64,000 nt of DNA, taken from the NCBI GenBank assembly GCA_900239685.1, contig OENT01000136.1, positions 62,001-126,000 on the forward strand. Reading direction: 5' to 3'. The position numbers and the translations under genes are program-made. The stretch is from Rotaria macrura (Eukaryota; Rotifera; Eurotatoria; Philodinida; Philodinidae). Every line of letters begins with the position of its first letter. Positions within the stretch are counted from its first letter, which is position 1. Under the pieces are notes generated by a model. It was not told where the DNA came from. It did not search any database and was given only the letters and a program-made list of their open reading frames with translations. Below are positions 37,301 through 46,576 of the stretch, in pieces.

Positions 37301-40300
37301 TCTGAATAACTTTTGATTTCAATAAGAAAAGTTCCTGTTGGCACTTTTATTATGAAAGAAGTTTCTGAATATTCAGTTTTTGGTATGGCGATCCTCACAC
37401 TTACGGTTCATTGTCAATATCTACTTGATTGTTTTCTCATTATGAATTAATTCCCCTCAGTGAAATCTTTTACTACGATTCGGTACTGTTTTTCTTTTCA
37501 AAAATTCATATAGAAAAGTAGAAAAAAAGTGAATTTTAAGAACAGACAGACTCGATGAGGATGTGGTACATTTTTTTCACAGATATCAAAGGTTTGCGAG
37601 AAGAACATTTCATTAGATATGAAGAGATGCACATACCCATTCGATCGTTTACAAAAAAAATATTACAGAAATGATTATAAAGCAATTTAAAAACGATTTA
37701 GATTGTCTCATGTAACGAGCAACAGTAAAAAGTTGAGTTAATGTCAAATAAAAAATAGCATAGTGATTTCACAATGAGAGAAACCTGTTTTTTATGTGGC
37801 AGTCATGAGTATTACCGATTCTCTATTCATAAGTTTGGTCTTCGAAAAGATATGCTCCTCCTTTCGAATAGCAGGCGTTTTGAATTCAACTTAATCAATA
37901 GTGAATTTTCAATTCAGTTATACAGTAATCATGATTTTGTTTCAGTTCCCATGGCAAAATGAATTTCAAATGAGATTCATCTACTTGCCTTTTTCAATGA
38001 AAGCTGGGTTGTACCAATTTTAAGTCAAGTCTATCCGCTTTTCAGAATTTTTGTTAGGGTTTGGAATGTATAGCAATCAATTACAGTTATCTTTGGAACT
38101 GACTGAACCACTCTTGAATAGAATCATAGTGGAAGTCAATAACGAAAAATCTCAGATCGCAGTACTTATTTATAGACACATGAGTGAAATTTTTAAATCT
38201 ACAAGAGCCAATTTGAACTTAGCTACTTTCGAACGTAAGTCAATGGTAGAAGTTAATCCATTTCTGAATGGAATAGAAACGATCTAGTTTTACATAAAGT
38301 TTGAACCGGAAGATTCTTTACGGGATTTGGATCGTTAGAAAAGTGAAACGGTACCATATTGCTGAAGAATATAGAAGAGTTAGCTACGTACTGTCACTTC
38401 ATTACTCGGTACCGTTGATGTCACAATTGATGTTCGTTGAAATGTAGTCATTATTGCTGATGTTGATGGAACCATCGAAGTAGCCGGGTGCGAAACTCCT
38501 AGCGTTGTAGATTCGGGTTGTATACATGCTGGAAATATTAATCCTGGCTTATGAAGTTCAGCTCGAGCTTTCATATTCCGAACAGCTGCAGCACCATCAA
38601 TATTCGCCGATGTTTCCACTGAGTAATACGGTGCAAGAAGAGCTCCCATTAGATCACGTGTAACATACATAGGAGTAGTGTCATTGAGAGGTCTTTCATA
38701 AACATTCCACAGTGTTCGAGATCGTCCATCTAGTCCATTTAACCAATTACCAACCATATTACCTTGTTCAAATGAACATGTTCGGCCAGATAAATTGATA
38801 ATTACTACTTTAGCATTTGCATTATTCATAATTTCAATTTGTTGAACATAAGCATTATTCAATACATCATTACAAGATAAATCAAAAATAGCAAATCCGT
38901 CTTTATTTGTGTTGCTCACTATAAAATTTAATGGACCAGGTTGAGTTTTTGGAATAACAGCATCATTATTTGGTAATAATTCGGATAAATACTGAGAAAA
39001 TATCTGTAACTCATCAATTACTTTAGAACATTTTTTGTCTAATGTGGAATCAATGAACGCCGAAGCGCCCTGATTACCACCATTAATAGCAAACAAGCGC
39101 CCATTCAAATAGTATTGAGTAGGTGATACTATTTGGACAGTACCAAAAGCACTGGTAACACTGCCAGCATCAATATTCATTATTGAGCCAGAGGTAATCG
39201 TGTTTCGAATTTCCAGGGTCGAGTTTAATAAGTTCTGATCTAGATGGATTGCAAAATTTGCCGTGTCCGTACCAACATAATTTCCACAGACTAACGTTTT
39301 ATATTCAATATCAGAACTTGTATCGAGATTTCCAATTGTAATTAAATTGTATTGAGAAAGCCATTGAGCACCATAAATAGGTGCACATGTTGAAATAGTT
39401 GTTTGAGTAGCAAACTCCTGTGGACTTGTAACAGGTAACGTTTGGATCTAAAATAGATTTCGATATGAATGTTCTTTCTTTGGATTGCTAAATGTTACCG
39501 ATGTTGATAAAACTGCTCCTACTGTAGAGATGGTTGTCAATCCACTTGTTACAAAAGATGTTGTCACTGGTGTTGTTGTAGTAACTAGAATATTTTCAAG
39601 CTACCTCAATTCTACATTATGAGTAATAAAATTTACCGGTACAATCTGGGTAAGTTTCGTCATCACGTTTCGGACAATTAACCATTCCATCACATAACTG
39701 AGTTCTATTAATGCATCCACCACCCAGACATGTATATTCATACGATGTGCATGTACAGTTCATTTCATCTGTTCGATCAATACAATCCGGTATACCGTCA
39801 CAAACTCGTGATACATCAAGACACTGACAAACAGTTTGACAAGAAAATTGATCCACACATGTACATGCACAACCACGTTCATCAGAACCATCTAAACAAT
39901 CTTTATGAGCATCACATTTACTACTTATAGGTAAACAGTCTTGATTGTCAGCACATTGAAAATATCGACCACTGTTTAAATCACAATGCTCTTGTTCTTT
40001 AGAAAATTCAATGAACAATTTATAGGTAGATATTAGAAGAAATAACACTAAAATTACGTACTACAATCTGATGCTTCATCAGAATCATCATCAACACCAC
40101 AATCTATTGTACCGTCACATACCCAAGTTTTTGGAATACATTTTTGACTTGTTTTACATAAAAATTCCATGCATGGTTTAACGTAAGCTGTGAAATATTC
40201 AATGAATGAAAATGTTTTGATTCTAAAAAGTATTTACATACTGCAATTAAGTTCATCGGAACCATCTCGGCAATTCGGTAAACCATCACAACGATACAGC

Positions 40301-43300
40301 ATATGAATACATTGCCCATTTTGACAAGTAAAATTTGTTTCGTTCGAACATACATACGTACAATTATTTTCATCAGTGTGATCAGCACAATCGGGTACTC
40401 TGTCGCATTGCCATGCTTTGGGGATGCATTCTTCACTTATTGAACATTGAAATTCATTGAATGATGAACATGTTTGTTGACATTCTTTGGTTGTCATTGT
40501 TGAACAAACAAATGAACCATTTGCACATGAACACATTTCACATCCACGAATAATAGTTGATCCACTTGGATAGTATTGATTGTCATACGCACATGTACAT
40601 GACGACACAGGTACGCATGCCCCTGTTTCGTCCATCAAAAGACCATCTGGACAAAAACAACCTTCGACACAACCGGATAGTTCACAACCAAAATAATCTT
40701 GTTCAGAACACGTTTGAGGACAAAGTGGTCCACAAGCCATATAAACTTTATTATTATCGCATTGAATTGGACATCGGTCAGGTCGACGCCATTTAACAGG
40801 TACACCAATAGAATTACATTTTTCAGCAAAGGAAGCCAGAGATGAACATAAACATTCGCAATCACCACCTCGGTCACAGCTAAAAAGATTTATTACACAA
40901 ATATACAAATGCAAAAGAAAAGAATAGAAAAACATGATTTTAGGTAAAGTACTTACTTGCATGCATCGAATAGACACTCCTTATAATACATATCAAGTTG
41001 CGTTGGATCAATTAATTCAATACAAGGGTTGAATGGATTATCAATGGATTGTCCACTTATCAAAGAACATTCAGTTGTCGCCCAATCACGACGTTGCTCA
41101 TGACCAAGACAGGGATCACTATTGTCAACGACTGACTCCTGTAAATTTGCACATGTTGCTGCTGTTTTCCATGAGTTAGCCATTCTAGATTAAACGATTT
41201 TTAAAGGATATATATGTATATATTTATATTTATTTAAAATTATATGACAAATTTTTCGTACTCAATTATTGAACCAGTAATTCCCTGTGCTGTTTTTATA
41301 TCGTCAGCATTATCATCATTATAATTGCCACATAAACCCTCCATATTTCCTCGATGTTGTGAATAAACTGTTAAATAAATTCTTGTTGACTCATCCCATT
41401 TAATAAGAAAGTCCGGCGTAGAAATTATTGTAAAAACTCCACTTTTAAATATGGATACTTGTCCATACATTTTTGGTACAGATTCATAGTTTTCTATTTC
41501 AATTCCATTCACTATAACATTACGTCCACGTTGCAAATCAATACTTGCACCAAGATAATTGATAATTATGTTTTTTGTACAAGTGACACCTGTTGAACCA
41601 CATGGAACATTTTCGGCCAAAATACTGAACGTATTATTTGTTTCTCTAGCTAAATAGTATTGACAATTTCCTTGATAAGAGTAACGTAATCCATCAAACG
41701 TTATATAGTGTGGATCACCAGTTGCAATACATGTACTATCACACTGCAACGTTGTACATGACCAAATACCACCCGAGCATGTACAATTATTGCAAGATTG
41801 ACGAACTTGTTCTCCTATTTCATAGGAATGTTGATTATAACGGCATGGACATTCATTTATTGGCACACAAGTAACACCATCATGTGTTATAACTTGTCCT
41901 GATGGGCATGTACAACCTTGTTTATAAGTATTGCAATCAGAAAAGCTAATAATATTATCACATGTCTTTGGACATGTACTTGCATTATTCGAATAAATTT
42001 GATTTCCTGGACAAGTCATTGTTGAAAGACAATCTGGATTTTCACATTGAAATGTTCCAAGTACACATGTACAATTTGTACACGTACGAAACAAATTTTG
42101 TCCTGGCTGAATATATGTTTCAGTTGATGTATCGTAACATGGACATTGTTCAGCTCGAATACATGAAATAGATTTACTATCATAATATGTACCTGTTGGA
42201 CATGTACATCCAGGCAAACATTGATTCTCACAAATCAATGAGGTCTTTTGGTCAAGATCTGAACATGAATAATCACATGCTGAAACACATTCGGAATAAC
42301 TTGTTGAAGATGATGCATCGTATGCTGATGTACATTGCCCATATGGATATGGTGCTATTTGACAAACATTTGATAAACTTGGTGTGCTCATCCAATCGAT
42401 AATAATACCATGGTCAGCACATTCATGTGCATATATTGCTAAATGATAGCATGAATACGTTGAGACATAGTCACTTGACGTATCATCACAAAGATCAGCT
42501 GTACATGATTCAATATAAAAAGATGGATCCAAAACAGATATGCATGGAGCAAATATAGAATTTTTTAAAAGATTTTGACATGTGGTTCGTGCAGTTAACT
42601 GATTCTAAATACAGAATGTTTCTTGTATTCTTGTCTTATGATGTTCAATCAGTTATTATATAACTCACAGATGGAAAAAGACTACATGATGTTGTTTGTA
42701 ATGGGGTATTGCATGTCGGAGAAATTTTATAAGCATCAGCAAAACCAATTAAATTTGTTTCAATAAGTCCATTTGGAGTTTGATAATCATCTCGTGTTAC
42801 ATAGTTAAATGTACCACATAAACCACGAGTTTGATTCAGAAATGAAGGTCCCAAAGTGATGTATACTCGAAAACCATCAAAATAAATCGAAAAATCAGAT
42901 CCTGTGAAAGATAAGAATAGAACCATGGACTAGAAATAAATTCCATTTTACAGTATAACATATTACCTTCAACAGCAAGTAAAACTGATGTTGCTTGTCG
43001 AATTACCAAATCATTAATCTTATATGGTAGTGATACTCCTGGTTGTCCATTAACAACTATTTGTGAACCTTTGAGATCAACTATATTTCCATAATGTGCT
43101 ACAACTAACTCATTTGTATGAATATTTTTTGTATTCGTATACATCACACGTAGTTTATTGGACGAGTCAACATTTGTACCCTGTATGAATTTTTAAGAAA
43201 TAAATTATACAGCTGAGAAAAGTTTGATCGTACTTCTAGTAATGTATATTGACAAGAACCAATCAAACTGTACGTTTTCCCATCATATGTATCTATATGC

Positions 43301-46300
43301 CCATTGCCCATCACAGTACATGTTCTAGGACATGCAAACTTGGAACACTGCCATGAACCAGATGAACAATTACTGAAAATTTTAAAATTAAACTGACCAA
43401 GTTGAGATGCTATACATCAAAAATGAATTCCAACGATGACTTATCTTTGCATATCACACTAGCTATTTTGTAGTTAAACGTCATATTAAAACTCTCGAGT
43501 TCGTCCAGAACTCTGACATAATGGTTTCTAGTTATATGAGACACACATCTAAGATAAATTCGTTAACGAAATCTCAGTTATCTTAAAAAGTTATTTCGTA
43601 TTACGTCGGCACATTCTCAATGACAAACAGAAGATTCGACTAAAAATGTCACATTACGATTCTGTCTGACAGTGGAAAGTTCCAAAGTGTCATTGAAAAG
43701 ACCAAGATGGTTGATGGGAGCGACATTGATGGTCAAACAACGGCTTATGAAGCCTATCAAAGACAGCAAAATTCCTTTTCTTTTCACTTCAGCTATGAAC
43801 AAACCCTGCACTGGCTCACCTAGCACATGGACCTGCCACTCTGATCGATTCTGAAGCTAAACAAGCACAGTAGTAATTCTAGACAAAGTATTTATAGAAG
43901 ATGACTTTCAACTAATCAGAGTCTAACGCTAAAATACTTCGAAGAACATAATTGACAGAAAATAAAGGCACAAGCCAATATTTCATAGGAAAATACAACA
44001 TAGCTTGTAGTTGATACTAGGTGTGAGTCACAATCGGCATTGTCAAGTCGTATGTATACCGTTTATGGAATGCACACATGTTTTCTTCAAAAGCATTGAA
44101 TATTAGTTTCACAGTCACGAAACTACTTCATGTATAGTTCCTAAAGTTCTAGTTTATGTAACGAATATGAGTTACACATACAAACTGCAAGATGGTACCT
44201 TCACTACCCAAGCAGACAAGAATTTGGAAACACGCGTTTAAACGCATCAAACAATAACCGCGATTGCCACCCATTCACGCCCATAAATAAAACGCAATAA
44301 ACGCGTTTTTTGTGTAAAATTTTCGCTTTTTAATTGTGAAAACCCGAAGAAGTTCAGAAATTCAGCGTTTACATGGGCTCTTATTCCACATGTATTCAGA
44401 ACTTTAGAAAAAGTGGGTGTAAACGCTGAATTTTTGAACTTTTTGGGGTTTTCACAATTAAAAAGCGAAAATTTTACACAAAAAACGCGTTTATTGCGTT
44501 TTATTTATGGGTGTGAATGGGTGGCAATCGTGGTTATCGTTTGATGCGTTTAAACGCGTGTTTCCAAATTCTTGTCTGTTTGGGTAGTAAATGCTTTTTA
44601 ATTTTCATACAAATAAATCTTTTCTTTTAATTTTCTAATCATATATTACCATTGATTGCAATCGATATCTATTGTATCTCCTGGTTGATAATAATTTCCT
44701 CTATAATAACAAGTACAATCACTGGCTTCAACACATAATTGATTTTGTCCCAAATCCAAAACCGTTCCCGCCGGGCAAACACAACCCGATGCACAATCAT
44801 TCATACACGTGTCTGATTCTGACATTGTTTGACTTAAACTTTGACAAGTTTTTGGGCAATTGGATGCACATTCAACATATGTCATATTATGTGGACATGA
44901 TTTAGCTGTATGAATAAAAACAAATATAAATTGAATGGAGAAGAAAAGGAAAATATGAATTACATACGACATCGAGAGGCTGTACGCCAATTCACATCAA
45001 TATAATTATCAGTACATTCGCGGGCTAATGCTGTATACGCATTACAAATTGCATCCTGTAGTTGATCTGGATAGGAAGTTGCTGTAATGCAATAATCGAT
45101 AATACAAGCATTATAATATTGTCCACCATTGACCTTGTATTTTTCAGAAATAGAACTTGTTTGCTATTATTTTCGACAGAGAAGTATTTTACTTACCACT
45201 TCTATACATGGTGCAAATACATCCGAACTATCGACAAGTAGTTGGCAAGCAGCTATTGCTTGCTTTTGTGTACTATCATCAGAACATACTACACCTAATG
45301 AAGGAACTTCTGGACACTGACATGAATAGAAAAAAGAAACTATCCAATTGGAAAATGGTGAATTAAAATAATTTACTTACACTTTTATCTAAACGCCATT
45401 GATTTCCAAATATAGCCGCACTGGGAGATAGGGTGCCATCAAATAGAGTGAGGTCATCTAAAAGACAAATGTAAATGGTTGCATGAAAATAATTCCATTG
45501 AAATTGCGAACCTGTTGAATCTTCATCATAGTCTCCACATAAACCAGTAACTTTTCCTTTAAAACTAATATCGATTGTTAGATCAATAACAGTCGCCTCA
45601 TCCCATTTCACTCTAACACCATCAGAATATGTTAAATAGGTATAATTTCCACGTCGTTCAATCGTTACGCCACTAACTATAGTGCCTTCAGTTGGGCTTA
45701 ATGTAACACCATTAACAATAACGTTATTTCCTTCAGCAGTTACATTAACTGATCCAAATAACATCGACAATTGTTTAGAACAAGTTTGCCAATTCGTACA
45801 GCCTTTTGGTCGAACGTTGACTTGCCATGATTGCGTACCGCCAAGTTTATAATTACATGAACCAGTGAATTCGAATTGTGTGCCATCGAATGTTCGATAA
45901 TGAAATAAACCCCACAGTACACATGTAGCAAATGGAAGTGGTTCGTTGTCATTTAAAATCAACGTAGCATTTGAAGGTGCAACTAAAAATGGTTAGAAAA
46001 GTATTAACATATGCAACCATCTAGAATTGTGTTTACCTTGATCACAATTACTGCCTGTCCAATTCTGACAGCATTGGGTAACGTTCATTTGGCTAAACAA
46101 AGAAGATTGCTCGACTACGCAAGAAAACTTCTAAATCATTAATTACCGAGTGTATGGACATGAAATAGAGCTCGCATATCTTCGTTGAATTTCCTGAAGA
46201 AGATCAACTGAATTTGAGATTGATGCTTGCTGGAACGCCTAGATTTTGTTTCGTTGCAAAGAGCATGATTCAATATGTAAAAACAATAATATAGATAAAT

Positions 46301-46576
46301 ATATGTACTTTAAAATCAAGTTTCCATGTTGTTTCATTTTTATTATATTCATCAATAATACTGAACGTCAAAGGATTAGGACAAGTATCATTTTTTGTAA
46401 CCGGTTCTACGGACGAACAAATATGTTGCGTTGTAGACGATGCCAATGTTTGACAAATGAAACTATTTTAGCGTCATTAACACATGTTAATAGTTTTATG
46501 AATTCAAAACCTACTTGAATATTGTCATGAAGAAAAAAAGTAAAAATATCGATATTGGCGACCGTTTTATCGCCAT
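17139..46576 (-). CDS. SSPO-like: SCO-spondin-like giant secreted protein (28-exon model, about 3235 aa)
   Basis: A single gene model joins 28 exons in one open frame of 9708 nt. Exons in order: 46576-46515, 46462-46309, 46238-46147, 46092-46037, 45982-45512, 45457-45381, 45310-45197, 45133-44968, 44905-44650, 43372-43234, 43180-42967, 42901-42669, 42604-41262, 41184-40957, 40879-40242, 40187-40062, 39996-39637, 39584-39499, 39447-38392, 28279-27626, 26839-26202, 26142-25509, 19394-19071, 18974-18803, 18739-18416, 18346-17926, 17874-17504, 17437-17139. The start ATG opens a signal peptide (Arg/Lys, then [12 protein letters not shown]). Domains follow SCO-spondin: EMI-like, VWD/C8/TIL three times, six LDLRa, a Thr/Ser-rich middle, five TSP1 with TIL/VWC, and a terminal cystine knot. 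Most introns are about 50-80 nt, but those after exons 9, 19, 20 and 22 are 1.3, 10.1, 0.8 and 6.1 kb. The joins across the two largest introns, and the exon 23 donor, are the weakest points; two or three separate genes remain possible. Confidence 0.72.
19989..20796. mobile_element. Non-autonomous inverted-repeat element (about 0.8 kb)
   Basis: The ends are imperfect inverted repeats of about 40 bp. The left end reads CACTAGGGATCTTTAAAAT then a C-rich CCCCGTTCCAGTCCGGG part. The reverse complement of the right end reads CTACTAGGAATCTGAAAAT then CCCGGTCCCGGGACC. No transposase frame lies inside. Class is not assigned and no target duplication was identified, so the borders are approximate. Confidence 0.5.
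21989..23132. mobile_element. Element with about 70-bp inverted ends and subterminal CAAGAATC repeats
   Basis: Both ends share a long imperfect inverted repeat beginning CACTRG(C/T)CGAYGATCTTGACTTC and running to a shared CTTGATTATC. Inside, the motif CAAGAATC or its complement GATTCTTG recurs many times. At 22840-22960 it forms a degenerate tandem array with a period near 26-30 nt. Subterminal repeats of this kind are typical binding sites for a transposase supplied in trans. The open frame 22811-23146 is just translated repeat. A clear target duplication was not found. Confidence 0.6.
25506..26008 (-). repeat. 503-bp exact direct repeat, copy 1
   Basis: By reading, this block is identical to 27623-28125 (constant offset 2117). 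It covers most of exon 22 of the giant gene plus the first three bases of the following intron. Sequence differs immediately outside both borders. Confidence 0.9.
25509..28279 (-). CDS. Middle exon block: three Thr/Ser-rich repeated extracellular domains
   Basis: Exons 20-22 (28279-27626, 26839-26202, 26142-25509) encode residues about 1958-2599. Each holds a Thr/Ser/Pro-rich linker, a Cys, and a beta-rich core of about 140 residues. The end of each core runs across an intron into a conserved strand: [16 protein letters not shown] and, further on, VTLGIMAC. The core of exon 21 is divergent from exons 20 and 22, while the cores of exons 20 and 22 are identical in protein and DNA. The domains may be F5/8C (discoidin)-like, which is what vertebrate SCO-spondin carries at this point, but I do not recognise them securely. 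The linkers look like mucin-type O-glycosylation regions. Exon 20 begins with a hydrophobic, atypical segment ([18 protein letters not shown]) and is the least certain exon. Confidence 0.68.
26870..27190. repeat. Intronic hairpin repeat rich in AACGCGTT
   Basis: Within the 786-bp intron 20, a segment near 26913-26942 is an imperfect inverted match to 27026-27056 (shared core ACGATTTTATGTTCGT). The part that follows repeats TTAACG and AACGCGTT several times. It looks like a small non-autonomous element or its remains. Confidence 0.5.
27623..28125 (-). repeat. 503-bp exact direct repeat, copy 2
   Basis: This is the second copy of the block at 25506-26008. It covers the 3' part of exon 20 and the first three bases of its intron. 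The flanks are unrelated: upstream coding reads a different Thr/Pro-rich linker, and the introns diverge right after GTA. Confidence 0.9.
29452..30402. mobile_element. Inverted-repeat element, about 0.95 kb
   Basis: The left end reads AAGAGCTCCGAATGAGATGT followed by GATGGGACGAG. The reverse complement of the right end reads AAGAACTCCGAATGGGATGT followed by GACGAAATTACG. CGTCCCAT-like motifs recur just inside both ends. No transposase frame or clear target duplication was found, so it looks non-autonomous and aged. Confidence 0.55.
31316..31600. repeat. 21-nt poly-G run and GC-rich island
   Basis: Positions 31316-31336 are 21 consecutive G residues. The next 260 bp are strongly G-rich in an otherwise AT-rich region and contain several GGGG runs and degenerate repeats of TATGTCTGTAA. 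The strand could form G-quadruplexes. The open frame through it (minus, 31460-31834) has no recognisable motif. Confidence 0.7.
31876..33110. mobile_element. Nested 1.2-kb inverted-repeat element with 7-bp target duplication
   Basis: The insert is flanked by AGGTTTT at 31869-31875 and 33111-33117. Removing the insert and one copy restores the host element's end exactly as seen in its other end. The termini are imperfect inverted repeats starting GGTG and carrying repeated CACTTCGTC motifs, with CTTCGTCACAATGATA on the left and a near match on the right. The interior is AT-rich and noncoding. A 7-8 bp duplication suggests a hAT-like or similar cut-and-paste family. Confidence 0.75.
33545..33622 (-). 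other. tRNA-like segment (degenerate tRNA or SINE head)
   Basis: On the minus strand a box-B-like GGGTTCGAATC (about 33556-33567) lies downstream of a box-A/D-arm-like TGGTTCAATGG (about 33600-33612), with tRNA-like spacing. The T arm pairs only imperfectly, and I could not fold a sound acceptor or anticodon stem. It is therefore more likely a tRNA-derived remnant than a working tRNA. Confidence 0.4.
38392..39584 (-). CDS. Exon block: Thr/Ser linker and choice-of-anchor A domain
   Basis: Exons 18 and 19 (39584-39499, 39447-38392) encode residues about 1577-1957. After a short Thr-rich linker comes a region matching my knowledge of the 'choice-of-anchor A' domain. It opens with [21 protein letters not shown], then has a helical part before [18 protein letters not shown], then [11 protein letters not shown]. 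It ends with TLWNVYE and [20 protein letters not shown], corresponding to the family's 'LWNF... GTVLAP... NGNINGQ' ending. The family is best known from secreted bacterial surface proteins. The domain is followed by another mucin-like linker and a good donor (ACA/GTACGT). It sits where vertebrate SCO-spondin has its F5/8C domain. A horizontal origin is an inference; the block is spliced cleanly into an animal-type gene. Confidence 0.8.
39637..40879 (-). CDS. Exon block: TIL/VWC and six LDL-receptor class A repeats
   Basis: Exons 15-17 (40879-40242, 40187-40062, 39996-39637) encode residues about 1202-1576. A TIL module ([20 protein letters not shown]) is followed by a VWC-like part ([11 protein letters not shown]). 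Six LDLRa repeats then end in the calcium-binding pattern C-D-x(3)-D-C-x-D-x-(S/T)-[85 protein letters not shown] and [18 protein letters not shown]. All phases close. This VWD-to-LDLRa order is a hallmark of SCO-spondin. Confidence 0.92.
40957..46576 (-). CDS. N-terminal exon block: signal peptide, EMI-like, three VWD/C8/TIL units
   Basis: Exons 1-14 encode residues 1 to about 1201. The signal peptide is [20 protein letters not shown]. An EMI-like module ends [12 protein letters not shown]. Three VWD domains follow. VWD1 starts [18 protein letters not shown] and ends [12 protein letters not shown]2 starts [19 protein letters not shown] and ends GLCGTFN. VWD3 starts [19 protein letters not shown] and ends [14 protein letters not shown]8 domains follow each ([45 protein letters not shown]), with TIL modules such as [22 protein letters not shown]8/TIL units polymerise mucins, VWF and SCO-spondin outside the cell. 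Only VWD3 keeps the GDPH motif. Introns are 50-80 nt apart from the 1.28-kb intron 9, which carries a foldback element. Confidence 0.93.
44203..44588. mobile_element. Foldback MITE in intron 9 (two 168-bp arms)
   Basis: The left arm 44203-44370 and right arm 44421-44588 are near-perfect inverted copies around a 50-nt loop. The ends read ACTACCCAAGCAGACAAG and its complement. Both arms contain ACACGCGTTTAAACGC and AACGCGTTTTTTGTG. It has no coding capacity. No target duplication is obvious. It accounts for about a third of an intron that is about 20 times longer than most of its neighbours. Confidence 0.85.

Larger units (their letters stand above)
28280..38391 (-). other. 10.1-kb intron of the giant gene with nested transposon remnants
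   Basis: No exon of the giant gene or other protein was recognised. From left to right it holds: a G/T-rich stretch on the plus strand (28280-29000), an inverted-repeat element (29452-30402), a 21-G run and a GC-rich island (31316-31600), two nested elements (31855-34925 and 31876-33110), a tRNA-like remnant (33545-33622), and plain AT-rich DNA from 35 to 38.4 kb. The open frames at 31460-31834 (minus), 35223-35426, 37774-37962 and 38051-38287 (plus) lack any recognisable motif. If the giant gene is really two genes, this is the likeliest place for the split. Confidence 0.5.

Noticed and set aside
40102..40436. Alternative minus-strand frame overlapping the LDLRa exons
   Set aside because: It is a shadow frame; the LDLRa repeats with correct Cys and acidic spacing are in the other frame, and the splice phases agree.
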